Source: Pseudomonadota bacterium
Lineage (GTDB): Bacteria > Pseudomonadota > Gammaproteobacteria > Xanthomonadales > Rhodanobacteraceae
Direction: 5' to 3'
NCBI GenBank assembly: GCA_021795435.1
Contig: JAJYPJ010000012.1
Coordinates: forward strand, 1-49,315
Length of the DNA: 49,315 nucleotides
Shown here: positions 1-7,865 of the stretch, one piece after another
How positions within the stretch are numbered: position 1 is the stretch's first letter
How the letters are laid out: each line of letters opens with the position of its first letter
Notes under the pieces: generated by a model
The model's database searches: none
Told to the model about the DNA's origin: nothing
What the model saw: only the letters and a program-made list of their open reading frames with translations
Program-made: the position numbers and the translations under genes

Positions 1-276
1 GGGGTCAACTTGACCCATCGGACGGTCAAGAAGCGGCGCGAGTCCCGCATCCAATTCGTCGATATGCGCGGCGACGCCGCGGACCAGGTCCTCGAAGTAC
101 TCCAGATCAGCCACCTCCATGTCCTGCTCGTGGCGAAACTGCTCGATGACGCCAACAATCGGGGTACCCGAAATTTGCCAGGCATACAGCGCCTGCAGCG
201 CTCGACGCCGCGCACGGCCGCGCGCGGCGGGATCCACGCCGGCTGGAACGACATGGCGACGCTTCGCGTCGCTCAT
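1..276 (-). CDS. nusB: Transcription antitermination factor NusB (partial, N-terminal 92 residues)
   Basis: The frame opens with ATG at 276 and runs off the left edge, so the C-terminal third or so of a roughly 150-residue protein is missing. The visible part has the NusB N-terminal pattern: a basic stretch RGRARRRALQALYAW followed by a helix with EQF, then DLEYFEDLVRGV. NusB binds boxA RNA together with NusE (S10) to keep RNA polymerase processive on rRNA operons. The start codon overlaps the ribH stop in an ATGA, which fits the common ribH-nusB pairing and suggests coupled translation. Identification rests on the N-terminal motif and this neighbour; I am confident in it. Confidence 0.9.
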   Translation of the reverse strand, partial: MSDAKRRHVVPAGVDPAARGRARRRALQALYAWQISGTPIVGVIEQFRHEQDMEVADLEYFEDLVRGVAAHIDELDAGLAPLLDRPMGQVDP

Positions 277-740
277 GCGTGGAGCTTCGCGTAGAGGTCG
301 ATCATCTCGATTGCGGCCAACGCCGCGTCAGCGCCTCTGTTGCCGTGTTTGGTTCCGGCACGCTCGATGGCCTGTTCGATGTTTTCAGTGGTCAACACTC
401 CAAAAATTACCGGGCAACCAGCCGCCCTCGCCGCCGCGGCGATGCCCGCCGCCGCCGCCCCAGCGACGTGCTCGAAGTGGGTGGTTGCACCACGAATAAC
501 GCAGCCCAACGCGATTACCGCAGCATGGCTGCCGCGCGATGCCAATTTCTCAGCAACCGGCGCAAGCTCGAACGCACCAGGCACGCGGACCAAATCGATG
601 GCCTCATCGGACACACCGTGGCGGACAAGCACGTCCCGAGCACCCTCGACCAGCGCGTCGACGATATGCCCGTTGAAACGGGAAGCCACGATCGCGATGC
701 GGCCGCGCGGGGTGGCGAATGCGCCCTCGATCACATGCAT
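273..740 (-). CDS. ribH: 6,7-dimethyl-8-ribityllumazine synthase
   Basis: Penultimate enzyme of riboflavin synthesis. It condenses 5-amino-6-ribitylaminouracil with 3,4-dihydroxy-2-butanone 4-phosphate in the cytoplasm. The 155-residue product has the family motifs in order: SRFNGHIVDALVEGA near the N-terminus, VRVPGAFELAPV around residue 55, ALGCVIRGATTHFEHV around 78-93 with the catalytic His in the THFE region, and PVIFGVLTTENIEQA near 110. The frame extends 7 codons upstream, but the ATG at 740 has GAGGG seven bases before it and begins at the conserved MHVIEG, so I prefer it. It overlaps nusB by 4 bases. The partner genes ribD and ribE lie 44 kb away on the opposite strand. Confidence 0.95.
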   Translation of the reverse strand: MHVIEGAFATPRGRIAIVASRFNGHIVDALVEGARDVLVRHGVSDEAIDLVRVPGAFELAPVAEKLASRGSHAAVIALGCVIRGATTHFEHVAGAAAAGIAAAARAAGCPVIFGVLTTENIEQAIERAGTKHGNRGADAALAAIEMIDLYAKLHA

Positions 741-862
741 GGCAATACCCTCGGAAAGCACGTCAGTCTATCAGCACCGCGATGCGCGGCCACACCCTCG
801 GCCGCCCCTGGGTGCGTAGCCCCGAGGTATTCTCGCCGCTTCGCCGCTGCACATTCCAAGCC

Positions 863-1876
863 ATGGATGCCGCTCCCGACCGTGAACATGACCGCCGCGA
901 GTGGGTACGCCAGGTCCTTGGCGAGCCCGACCTCGAACTGGCGCCCGCATCCTCGGATGCCAGCTTCCGCAGCTATTGGCGGGGCCGACGCCGAGATGGT
1001 CACAACGTCATTGTCATGGACGCGCCGCCGACGCACGAGGACATCCGCCCATGGCTGGACGTCGCCGGACGCCTCCGTGCGGCTGGACTCGACGCTCCTG
1101 AGGTCTTCGCAAGCGATGGAACTCGCGGTTTCATCGCGATGCAAGACCTCGGCACGGAAACCTATTTGCCCCTGCTCAACGCCGACCGAGTCCACGACCT
1201 CTATGGCGCAGCAATCGATGCCTTGCTGCGAATGCAGCGTCATGTCGAATGCGCTGGTCTGGAGCCCTACGACGAGGGACGACTGGTGGCCGAAATGGAA
1301 CTCATGCCCACGTGGTTCCTGGCCCGTCACCTGGGCATCGAACCAACCTGCGCCGACTGGGACATTCTGGAATCGACCATGCGTATGCTCGTCGATTCCG
1401 CCTTGGACCAACCTCGCGTGTTCGTTCACCGCGACTTCCACAGCAGGAACTTGCTGAACCTTGCTGCCGGTAAGGTTGGCATCATCGATTTCCAGGACGC
1501 GGTCTGCGGGCCGATCACCTATGACCTGGTATCGCTGCTCAAGGACTGCTATGTCGCCTGGCCAAAGGCGCAGGTTCGGCAGTGGGCGCTGGACTACCGC
1601 ACGCGTGCTATCAGGGCCGGCCTTTGGCCCGCGTCGCGCGGCGAATCAGATTTCCTGCGCGCATTTGCCCGGATGGGCTTGCAGCGGCACATCAAGGTAC
1701 TCGGTATCTTTTGCCGCCTCTGCTATCGGGATGGCAAGACAGCCTATCTGGCCGATCTGCCGCGCGTACTCGACTACACGCTGGATGTGGCTCGAGCCGA
1801 TCCCGGATTGACTGGGTTCGCGGCGCTGCTCGAGCGTGCTGTGCACGGCCGCGATCTCACGCAGGCGCGCTCGTGA
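863..1876 (+). CDS. amgK: N-acetylmuramate/N-acetylglucosamine kinase AmgK
   Basis: Anomeric sugar kinase of the peptidoglycan recycling route found in pseudomonads and xanthomonads. It phosphorylates MurNAc (and GlcNAc) at C1 so that MurU can make UDP-MurNAc directly, bypassing fosfomycin-sensitive synthesis. The 337-residue protein has an aminoglycoside-phosphotransferase fold. The catalytic loop HRDFHSRNLL (about residues 193-202) and the metal-binding IIDFQDAVCGPITYDLVSLL (about 213-232) match AmgK closely. The ATG at 863 begins the conserved N-terminal region; the frame is open further upstream without homology. Its stop overlaps the murU GTG start by 4 bases. It faces away from ribH, although in relatives amgK usually lies beside lptD. 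Confidence 0.9.
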   Translation: MDAAPDREHDRREWVRQVLGEPDLELAPASSDASFRSYWRGRRRDGHNVIVMDAPPTHEDIRPWLDVAGRLRAAGLDAPEVFASDGTRGFIAMQDLGTETYLPLLNADRVHDLYGAAIDALLRMQRHVECAGLEPYDEGRLVAEMELMPTWFLARHLGIEPTCADWDILESTMRMLVDSALDQPRVFVHRDFHSRNLLNLAAGKVGIIDFQDAVCGPITYDLVSLLKDCYVAWPKAQVRQWALDYRTRAIRAGLWPASRGESDFLRAFARMGLQRHIKVLGIFCRLCYRDGKTAYLADLPRVLDYTLDVARADPGLTGFAALLERAVHGRDLTQARS

Positions 1877-2619
1877 GGGCGCTGTTGCTGGCCGCTGGCC
1901 GCGGCGAACGGATGCGTCCGCTGAGCGACGCAACGCCCAAGCCCCTTGTACGACTGGCGGGCAAGCCACTGATCGTTTATCACCTGGAGCGACTGGCCGC
2001 GGCGGGCGTGCGCTACGTCGTCATCAACACGGCGTACCTCGCGGACCAATTTCCCGCCCTATTGGGCGATGGAACGCGGTTCGGGTTGAGGATCCGCTAC
2101 AGCTACGAGGGCGAAACACCGCTGGAAACAGGTGGGGGCATGCTGCACGCATTGTCGCTGCTGGGCGCTGACGATCCCTTCATTGCCGCCAGCGCAGACC
2201 TATTCACCGACTTCGATTTCGGGCATTTGCCGGCACAACCGGCTGGATTGGCCCACCTCGTCATGGTGGACAATCCTCCCTATCACCGGGAAGGCGACTT
2301 CGCGCTGCGGCAGGGCCAACTCCACGCCGACGCGGTCCCACGGCTCACTTTCGGCAACATTGGAGTCTATCGTCCAGCGCTCCTCGCGAACTGGCGAGAA
2401 GTGGCGCCTAGCTTGCCAGTTGCTGGCGGGGTACCGCCGATTTTTCGACTGGCCCCCCTGCTTCGGCGCGCCATGCGCAGCGGCCAGATCAGCGGCGAGC
2501 ACTTCACGGGGCGGTGGCACAATATCGGGACCCCCGACGATCTCGCGTCGATCGAGCGCTCGTTGGCCGCGGGCAATGGCATCGATCCCTCCTCAACGCC
2601 ACCACCAGCCGAGCCGTAA
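1873..2619 (+). CDS. murU: N-acetylmuramate alpha-1-phosphate uridylyltransferase MurU
   Basis: Nucleotidyltransferase that turns MurNAc-1-phosphate and UTP into UDP-MurNAc, the step after AmgK in cell-wall recycling. The 248-residue protein opens with the nucleotide-binding signature LLLAAGRGERMRPLSDATPKP (about residues 4-24), then has GETPLETGGGM around 80-90 and the C-terminal RWHNIGTPDDL typical of the family. I chose the GTG at 1873 because it lies exactly at the start of the signature and forms a GTGA overlap with amgK. The metal-binding site that usually reads GD in this family is SAD here (residues 107-109); the Asp is kept. Confidence 0.9.
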   Translation: MRALLLAAGRGERMRPLSDATPKPLVRLAGKPLIVYHLERLAAAGVRYVVINTAYLADQFPALLGDGTRFGLRIRYSYEGETPLETGGGMLHALSLLGADDPFIAASADLFTDFDFGHLPAQPAGLAHLVMVDNPPYHREGDFALRQGQLHADAVPRLTFGNIGVYRPALLANWREVAPSLPVAGGVPPIFRLAPLLRRAMRSGQISGEHFTGRWHNIGTPDDLASIERSLAAGNGIDPSSTPPPAEP

Positions 2620-2630
2620 AGGCGCCCCCG

Positions 2631-3722
2631 TCAGACGTTGAATCTGAAATGGAGCACGTCGCCCTCCTGAACGACGTAGTCCCTGCCCTCTAGACGGAAC
2701 CGGCCGGCCTCTCGCGCACCGGCTTCCCCCCGATATCGGATGAAATCGTCGAAGCTGATGGTTTCCGCCCGGATGAAGCCCTTCTCGAAATCAGTATGGA
2801 TGACCCCGGCCGCCTGCGGGGCCGTAGCACCCTTCCGGACCGTCCATGCCCGAACTTCCTTGGGCCCGGCCGTGAAAAATGTCTGGAGGCCCAACAGGCG
2901 GTAACCCGCCCGGACGACCCGATCGAGACCTGGCTCGGCAAGCCCCATCTCCTTGAGAAATTCAATCCGATCACCTTCGTCAAGCTGGCCGAGTTCCTCC
3001 TCGATCGCAGCGCAGACCGGCACCACTTCTGCTCCCTCGGCGGCGGCATGTGCCTGGACTGCCTCGAGATGAGGGTTGTCCACGAAACCGTCCTCCCGCA
3101 CGTTGGCGATGTACATCAGCGGCTTCAGCGTCAGCAGAAACAGGTCGCGAAGCATCGCGCGCTCGTCAGCGTCCAGACCGGCCGACCGTGCCGACTTGCC
3201 GGCATCCAAAGCCGCACGCACTTTTTCCAGCGCCGGGCGCTTCGCCATCGCTTCCTTGTCGTTTGCCTTGGCCGCGCGTTCGACACGCGCCTGGGCCTTC
3301 TCCACGGTCTCCAAATCCGCAAGGGCCAGTTCCGTATCGATCGTCTCGATGTCGGAGATCGGATCGATCCGGCCTGCTACATGCACGATGTCGGGATGCT
3401 CGAAGCACCGAACCACGTGGGCAATGGCATCAGTCTCGCGGATGTTAGCCAGGAACTTATTGCCCAAGCCTTCTCCCTTGGACGCGCCCGCAACAAGCCC
3501 CGCGATGTCGACAAATTCCACCGCCGTGGGAATGACCTTCTGCGGCTTGACGATTTCCGCCAACTGGGCCAGGCGTGGATCCGGCACCGGCACCACGCCC
3601 ACGTTCGGATCAATCGTACAAAAAGGAAAATTGGCCGCGGCGATGCCGGCGCGGGTCAATGCATTAAACAGCGTCGACTTGCCGACATTGGGGAGTCCCA
3701 CGATGCCGCACTGGATACCCAT
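2631..3722 (-). CDS. ychF: Redox-regulated ATPase/GTPase YchF (OLA1 family)
   Basis: Universal Obg-family P-loop NTPase that prefers ATP, binds ribosomes, and takes part in oxidative-stress and translation-start control. The 363-residue length is typical. The G1 loop GLPNVGKST is at residues 9-17, the [17 protein letters not shown] switch region near 72-88, and the NVRE specificity segment (NxxE, the hallmark that relaxes GTP specificity) near 203. The C-terminal TGS-like domain ends with [13 protein letters not shown]. It lies downstream of pth on the same strand, the classic pth-ychF order, 33 bases away. It converges with murU, with only 11 bases between the stops. Confidence 0.97.
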   Translation of the reverse strand: MGIQCGIVGLPNVGKSTLFNALTRAGIAAANFPFCTIDPNVGVVPVPDPRLAQLAEIVKPQKVIPTAVEFVDIAGLVAGASKGEGLGNKFLANIRETDAIAHVVRCFEHPDIVHVAGRIDPISDIETIDTELALADLETVEKAQARVERAAKANDKEAMAKRPALEKVRAALDAGKSARSAGLDADERAMLRDLFLLTLKPLMYIANVREDGFVDNPHLEAVQAHAAAEGAEVVPVCAAIEEELGQLDEGDRIEFLKEMGLAEPGLDRVVRAGYRLLGLQTFFTAGPKEVRAWTVRKGATAPQAAGVIHTDFEKGFIRAETISFDDFIRYRGEAGAREAGRFRLEGRDYVVQEGDVLHFRFNV

Positions 3723-3755
3723 GGATGGCGTTCCTGAATAGGGGAAAAAGTCCGG

Positions 3756-4346
3756 TCAAGCACCGGGCACTGCGACGGTATGCAGCCGCTTCATCGCCTC
3801 GTTGAAATCTCCTGCAACTGCGAGGGGAAGCACCTGCATGGCCCGCGCAATAGCCTCCAGCATGGCTTCTTCGTCGGAGCGGGTGGCACGACCAAGGACC
3901 CAAGGGGTGACCTGATCGCGAAGTCCGGGATGGCCTATTCCGATGCGAAGACGATGAAAGCGGTCGTGGCCGAGTTGGGCGATGATGTCGCGAACGCCGT
4001 TCTGACCTCCATGGCCGCCCCCGAACTTCAGGCGCGCCGTTCCGGGCGGCAGATCCAGATCGTCGTGTACAACCAAGCATTCCTCAGCTTCGATCTTCCA
4101 GAAATTGAGCGCACCGACCACCGCCCGGCCACTCGCATTCATGAACGTTAGCGGCTTGAACAGGCGCACGTCGCGACCGTCGAGCTGGACTCGTGCGACC
4201 TCTCCCTGAAGCTTGGCCTCGCGCCCGAAACGCACGCCCTCGGTCTGCGCCAATGCATCCACGAACCAAAACCCCGCGTTGTGGCGATGCAAGGCATAGG
4301 CAGCACCCGGGTTGCCCAAACCGACGATCAGTCGCAGCGCGCTCAT
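3756..4346 (-). CDS. pth: Peptidyl-tRNA hydrolase
   Basis: Frees peptidyl-tRNAs dropped by stalled ribosomes by cleaving the ester bond between peptide and tRNA; essential in most bacteria. The 196-residue protein shows all the family landmarks: IVGLGNPGAAYALHRHNAGF with Asn12 and the catalytic His22, LTFMNASG with the conserved Asn, VVHDDLDLPPG with the Asp that activates the His, and GGHGGQNGVRDI around residue 115. It sits between rplY (48 bases upstream) and ychF (33 bases downstream) on the same strand, a standard gammaproteobacterial arrangement. Confidence 0.97.
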   Translation of the reverse strand: MSALRLIVGLGNPGAAYALHRHNAGFWFVDALAQTEGVRFGREAKLQGEVARVQLDGRDVRLFKPLTFMNASGRAVVGALNFWKIEAEECLVVHDDLDLPPGTARLKFGGGHGGQNGVRDIIAQLGHDRFHRLRIGIGHPGLRDQVTPWVLGRATRSDEEAMLEAIARAMQVLPLAVAGDFNEAMKRLHTVAVPGA

Positions 4347-4394
4347 GCAATACCCGGAAGGACCGGCGGCACCGGCCGCCGGCCCATCGGCCTG

Positions 4395-5093
4395 TTACTT
4401 CTTGGCCTTGCCGGCGTCACCCTTGGCGGGTTCGGCCTTCGCCGGTTCACCCTTGACGTTGGTCGCCGGGACTTCAGCGGCAGCCGGCGCGGCGGTCTCT
4501 TCCTCGGCCTCCACACGCGCCTCGCGCGCCAACACGACGGCAAGGTCGTGTTCCTTGCCAAGACGCAGCGCCGGGATTTCAACCCCTTCAGGCAACACGA
4601 GGCTGGAAAGATGAATCACATCGCCCTTCTCGAGCGTGGAAAGATCGACCGCGATGTACTCGGGCAGCTTGGAAGGCAAGCAAGAAATTTCCAACTCATT
4701 GATTTCATGGGTAATAAGAACGCCAGCCAGCTTTCCAGCCGGCGATTTCTCCTGCCCGATGAAATGCAGCGGCACCTTCAGCCGAATCGGCTTGCTCTCG
4801 TCAATGCGCTGGAAGTCGAGGTGCAGGACGCGAGGACGCACGGGATGGCGCTGAAGATCGCGCAGCAACACCTTTTGCACGGAGCCGTCAACGTTCAGGT
4901 CGAGCAGTGAAGAGAAAAACCACTCGTTTCGCGCCGCAAGCGCCACGTCATTGTGCGCAAGTTGAATGCTCTGCGGTGCCTGGGATCCACCGTAAACCAC
5001 CGCGGGGACCAGATCCGCGTGACGCAGGCGGCGGCTCGCACCTTTCCCCTCGTCTTTGCGCAACTGGGCCTTGATTTCATGTTTGCTAGCCAT
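4395..5093 (-). CDS. rplY: 50S ribosomal protein L25, long (Ctc/TL5) form
   Basis: 5S rRNA-binding protein of the large subunit. The 232-residue product has the N-terminal L25 domain (about residues 1-95, with KGASRRLR and VPAVVYGG), then the C-terminal TL5 beta domain (about 100-185, LHLDFQRIDESKPI and KGDVIHLSSL). It ends with a low-complexity Ala/Glu/Lys/Pro tail of about 35 residues. The frame is open well upstream, but ATG 5093 begins the conserved MASKHEIKAQLR and has AGAAGG ten bases before it. It is preceded by a GC-rich leader with a stable stem-loop. The rplY-pth order downstream of prs is conserved across gammaproteobacteria. Confidence 0.95.
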   Translation of the reverse strand: MASKHEIKAQLRKDEGKGASRRLRHADLVPAVVYGGSQAPQSIQLAHNDVALAARNEWFFSSLLDLNVDGSVQKVLLRDLQRHPVRPRVLHLDFQRIDESKPIRLKVPLHFIGQEKSPAGKLAGVLITHEINELEISCLPSKLPEYIAVDLSTLEKGDVIHLSSLVLPEGVEIPALRLGKEHDLAVVLAREARVEAEEETAAPAAAEVPATNVKGEPAKAEPAKGDAGKAKK

Positions 5094-5120
5094 GGGAACA
5101 CGACCTTCTTCGGTTGATGA

Positions 5121-5136
5121 CCTGCCTCGCGGCAGG
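5121..5136 (-). promoter_or_regulatory. Stem-loop in the rplY leader
   Basis: CCTGCC (5121-5126) and GGCAGG (5131-5136) form a 6-bp GC stem with a TCGC tetraloop, about 28 bases upstream of the rplY start. It lies next to a run GGGGG-CT-CCCCC that can pair on its own or compete with it. A second GC dyad (GGGCCG 5179-5184, CGGCCC 5190-5195) lies just after the prs stop. Neither is followed by a T-run, so these are not clear intrinsic terminators. They may be part of a leader that separates prs and rplY expression. Function is inferred only from position. Confidence 0.4.
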
Positions 5137-5202
5137 GGGGGCTCCCCCGCGACCAGGAGAGCGACTGCAACGTGCGATGGGCCGACCCGCGGCCCGCCGC
5201 AC

Positions 5203-6141
5203 TCAATCCACGAACATGGAACTGACCGATTCGCCAAAGGCAATGCGGCGCATGGTCTCCGCCAAAAGCTCCGCCACGGATAACTGGCGGATGCGCGGGC
5301 AGGCACGCGCCTCGGCGCGCAACGGGATGGTGTCCGTCACAACCAACTCGTCCAGCGCGGACGCTTCGATGTTGGCCACTGCGCTTCCGGACAAGACGGG
5401 ATGCACGCAGTAGGCCACGACTTTCTTCGCACCACTTGCCTTGAGTGCGGTTGCGGCGGCGCAAAGGGTACCCGCGGTATCGACGATGTCATCCACGAGC
5501 AAGCAGGTCTTGCCTGCAACCTCGCCAATGATATTCATGACCGTGGCGACATTGGGACGCGGCCGGCGCTTGTCGATAATGGCAAGGTCGGCATCGTCGA
5601 GGCGCTTTGCAATCGCTCGCGCGCGGACCACGCCACCAACGTCCGGGCTGACCACGATCAGGGGGTCGCCGCCATAGCGGCGCCAAGCGTCGGCAAGCAG
5701 CACGGGCGAGGCATAAACGTTGTCCACGGGAATGTCGAAAAAGCCCTGGATTTGGTCGGCATGCAGATCCACCGTCAATACGCGATCGCACTTCGCTGTA
5801 CCAAACATCTGCGCAACCAGCTTTGCTGTGATGGGCACGCGCGCAGAGCGCGGCCGCCGATCCTGGCGCGCGTACCCGAAATACGGAACCACTGCCGTCA
5901 CACTGGCGGCCGAGGCGCGCTTGAGCGCGTCAATCAGCACCAGCAGCTCCATGAAGTTCTCCGCACTCGGCGCCGACGTGGGCTGCAACACGAATACCTC
6001 ATGGCGCCGTACGTTTTCCTCGATCTCGACCTGGATTTCGCCATCAGAGAAACGCCCCACCTGCGCCTTTCCCAACGGCACGGCCAATCGGTGCGAAACG
6101 TCTTCGGCCAGCGCGCGGTGCGCGTTGCCGGTGAACAGCAT
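5203..6141 (-). CDS. prs: Ribose-phosphate pyrophosphokinase
   Basis: Makes PRPP from ribose 5-phosphate and ATP, feeding purine, pyrimidine, NAD, His and Trp synthesis. The 312-residue product matches the class I family throughout. [16 protein letters not shown] is near residue 30. [11 protein letters not shown] is near 90, followed by [16 protein letters not shown] with the metal-binding histidine region. DKRRP(R)PNV is the catalytic flexible loop. [13 protein letters not shown] near 215-228 is the PRPP-binding signature. ATG 6141 opens at the conserved LFTGNAH segment; an in-frame TTG 11 codons upstream is possible, since many homologues carry a short N-terminal extension. It lies just downstream of tRNA-Gln, as in many relatives. 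Confidence 0.95.
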   Translation of the reverse strand: MLFTGNAHRALAEDVSHRLAVPLGKAQVGRFSDGEIQVEIEENVRRHEVFVLQPTSAPSAENFMELLVLIDALKRASAASVTAVVPYFGYARQDRRPRSARVPITAKLVAQMFGTAKCDRVLTVDLHADQIQGFFDIPVDNVYASPVLLADAWRRYGGDPLIVVSPDVGGVVRARAIAKRLDDADLAIIDKRRPRPNVATVMNIIGEVAGKTCLLVDDIVDTAGTLCAAATALKASGAKKVVAYCVHPVLSGSAVANIEASALDELVVTDTIPLRAEARACPRIRQLSVAELLAETMRRIAFGESVSSMFVD

Positions 6142-6208
6142 CAGGCCATTGGCTTTGGCAGCATTCAAGGGATGGACCGTTGCGGCAAGAATGGTCGGAA
6201 ATAGCAAT

Positions 6209-6283
6209 TGGCTGGGGCGGCAGGATTCGAACCTGCGAATGCCGGGATCAAAACCCGGTGCCTTACCACTTGGCGACGCCCCA
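6209..6283 (-). tRNA. tRNA-Gln (anticodon TTG), CCA encoded
   Basis: The minus strand folds into a full cloverleaf of 75 bases. The acceptor stem is TGGGGCG / CGCCCCA with T1-A72 pairing, then discriminator G and an encoded CCA at 6211-6209. The D-arm contains GTGGTAAGGC. The anticodon stem CCGGG/CCCGG holds the loop TTTTGAT, giving anticodon TTG for Gln codon CAA. The T-arm has GGTTCGAATCC. The sequence is very close to the known gammaproteobacterial tRNA-Gln. Its first 21 bases are also the last codons and stop of ispE. It lies between ispE and prs on the same strand and is probably cut out of a shared transcript. Confidence 0.97.
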
Positions 6284-7168
6284 ACGTTGAAACGAATCGA
6301 GTGCGGCCAGCAGCGTCGAGCGCGCGGCGCCCCGGGCGATCCATGCCATCCAGGGCGCCGGGCAAGCGCGAGCGATGCGTTCGGCAGTGTCGCGATCCTG
6401 CACCTCGGTAAAGATGCACGCGCCGCTGCCGGACAGATGCGCCGCGCCAAAGCCACTCAACCAGTCCAGTGCCGAGGCGACCTCGGGGTACCGCGCACGC
6501 ACGACCGGTTCGAAGGCGTTGCCGCGCACAGCCCCGGAACCCAAGCGCGCAATTGTCTCGGGCGCAGCATCGCGTGTCAATTCAGGCGCCTGAAACAGTG
6601 CGGCAGTCGGCACGCCCACCCCGGCGTGCACGATCACATACCAGACCAACGGTAGATCAACGGGGGTCAACAGCTCGCCCACGCCCTCCGCCACCGCATT
6701 GCGTCCGCGCACAAACACGGGCACATCCGCACCCAGGCCCAAGCCTAGGGCAGCCAGGCGATCCTCGCCTGACCGGCAGTCCCACAAAAGATCCAGCGCC
6801 CGCAGGACCGTCGCGGCATCGGAACTGCCGCCGCCGAGTCCGGAACCGAGTGGAATTCGCTTCTCGATGGCGATATCAGCGCCGAGATCGCAACCGCAGT
6901 CCTCTTGGAGCGCGAGGGCCGCACGGACGGCCAGATCGCTGTCGGCAGGCACGTCCGCCGGCCCAGCCACGCGTTGGATGCGTCTATCGCCTCGCACGCG
7001 CAGGTGCACCGTGTCACCCCACTCCAGCAGTTGGAACACTGTCTGCAGCAAGTGATAGCCGTCGGCGCGCCGCCCGACGATGCGCAGTGCGAGGTTGAGC
7101 TTGGCCGGCGCAGGCCAGGCGCTCCAGCCCGCCGCTGCGTCAACGTCCAGGGCCATTGCCGTCGGCAT
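6263..7168 (-). CDS. ispE: 4-diphosphocytidyl-2-C-methyl-D-erythritol kinase
   Basis: GHMP-family kinase of the non-mevalonate isoprenoid pathway; it phosphorylates CDP-methylerythritol. The 301-residue protein has the active-site Lys in PAPAKLNL (K23), the GHMP glycine loop [12 protein letters not shown] (about 106-117), the catalytic Asp in GADVPVF (D148) and a C-terminal GSGACIF motif. ATG 7168 overlaps the end of lolB by 29 bases; an ATG at 7156 is an alternative, and neither has a strong ribosome-binding site. The last six residues (WGVAKW) and the TAA stop are written by the 5' part of tRNA-Gln, with the stop in the D-arm. The conserved core ends before this point, so the tRNA supplies only a short tail and the stop. 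Confidence 0.95.
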   Translation of the reverse strand: MPTAMALDVDAAAGWSAWPAPAKLNLALRIVGRRADGYHLLQTVFQLLEWGDTVHLRVRGDRRIQRVAGPADVPADSDLAVRAALALQEDCGCDLGADIAIEKRIPLGSGLGGGSSDAATVLRALDLLWDCRSGEDRLAALGLGLGADVPVFVRGRNAVAEGVGELLTPVDLPLVWYVIVHAGVGVPTAALFQAPELTRDAAPETIARLGSGAVRGNAFEPVVRARYPEVASALDWLSGFGAAHLSGSGACIFTEVQDRDTAERIARACPAPWMAWIARGAARSTLLAALDSFQRWGVAKW

Positions 7169-7865
7169 TGACAGGCTGACCTGATGTCGTGCCACTTGCC
7201 TTGCGCATCGCGTGGTGCTTAATGCCTTCCCCCGGGACAGGGTCATCGAACCGCCATCGTTCAACGTAGAGCCGCACCGTGTACGGACGTCGCGTTGCGA
7301 CAACCAGTGCCGGCATGGGTACAGGCCGCGCCGCCACGTGCCAACTCCGGTATTGGACCACCCAGCCGTCCTGAACCAATTGCGCAGGCAGGCCGTCGGG
7401 GCCGTACGCAAGACGGGCCGGCGCATCGGCGGCGGCAATGCCCAGTACCCAGGCACGGAGGTCGGCCATGGGCAGTTCCCACCCAAGTTCGGCGCGCAGC
7501 AAGGTGGCTGCATCGAAGGCGCATACGGGGTGCGCCTTCAACCCACTGAGGCATGCTCCGTCCGGCCCGCTTTGCAGCCGGAAGCTGCGACCGGTGATCG
7601 GCGCGCGAAGAATGAAATCAATCGCCGCACCATCCTGCGTCCATTCAAACCCCCCGCTGCCGCCGCGTTTGCCGTCGCTGACGCCAATGCGGCCGCTGGC
7701 GCGCCAGACGGGGAATTTCCCTAGCACTTCGGCGCGTTGCTCCTGGGCGGATCGTTCGGCCCGCGTGCCTGGGCGCAATGGCACGGTGGCCGGCGCGCAG
7801 GCGGCCAAAAGCATGGGCGCCGCCATGATCCAAAGGCGCTGGCGCAACACGTTGCCACCTTTCAT
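7140..7865 (-). CDS. lolB: Outer membrane lipoprotein LolB
   Basis: Receptor that takes lipoproteins from LolA and inserts them in the outer membrane; itself a lipoprotein. From ATG 7865 the product has 241 residues with a signal peptide ending in lipobox LLAAC (Cys23, Ala at +2, no Asp retention signal). The mature part keeps LolB features: WRASGRIGV near residue 50, GGFEWTQDGAAIDFILRAPITG, and later RLAYGPDGLPAQLVQDGWVVQYRSW. I chose ATG 7865 over the upstream ATG at 7883 because it forms an ATGA overlap with the preceding TPR gene. The TPR-lolB-ispE-tRNA-prs order is conserved in this group. Confidence 0.92.
   Translation of the reverse strand: MKGGNVLRQRLWIMAAPMLLAACAPATVPLRPGTRAERSAQEQRAEVLGKFPVWRASGRIGVSDGKRGGSGGFEWTQDGAAIDFILRAPITGRSFRLQSGPDGACLSGLKAHPVCAFDAATLLRAELGWELPMADLRAWVLGIAAADAPARLAYGPDGLPAQLVQDGWVVQYRSWHVAARPVPMPALVVATRRPYTVRLYVERWRFDDPVPGEGIKHHAMRKASGTTSGQPVNADGNGPGR

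Noticed and set aside
279-1457. Long open frame on the plus strand over ribH and amgK
   Set aside because: It is antisense to ribH and out of frame with amgK, both of which have clear catalytic motifs; the translation has no recognizable features. High-GC DNA gives many such frames.
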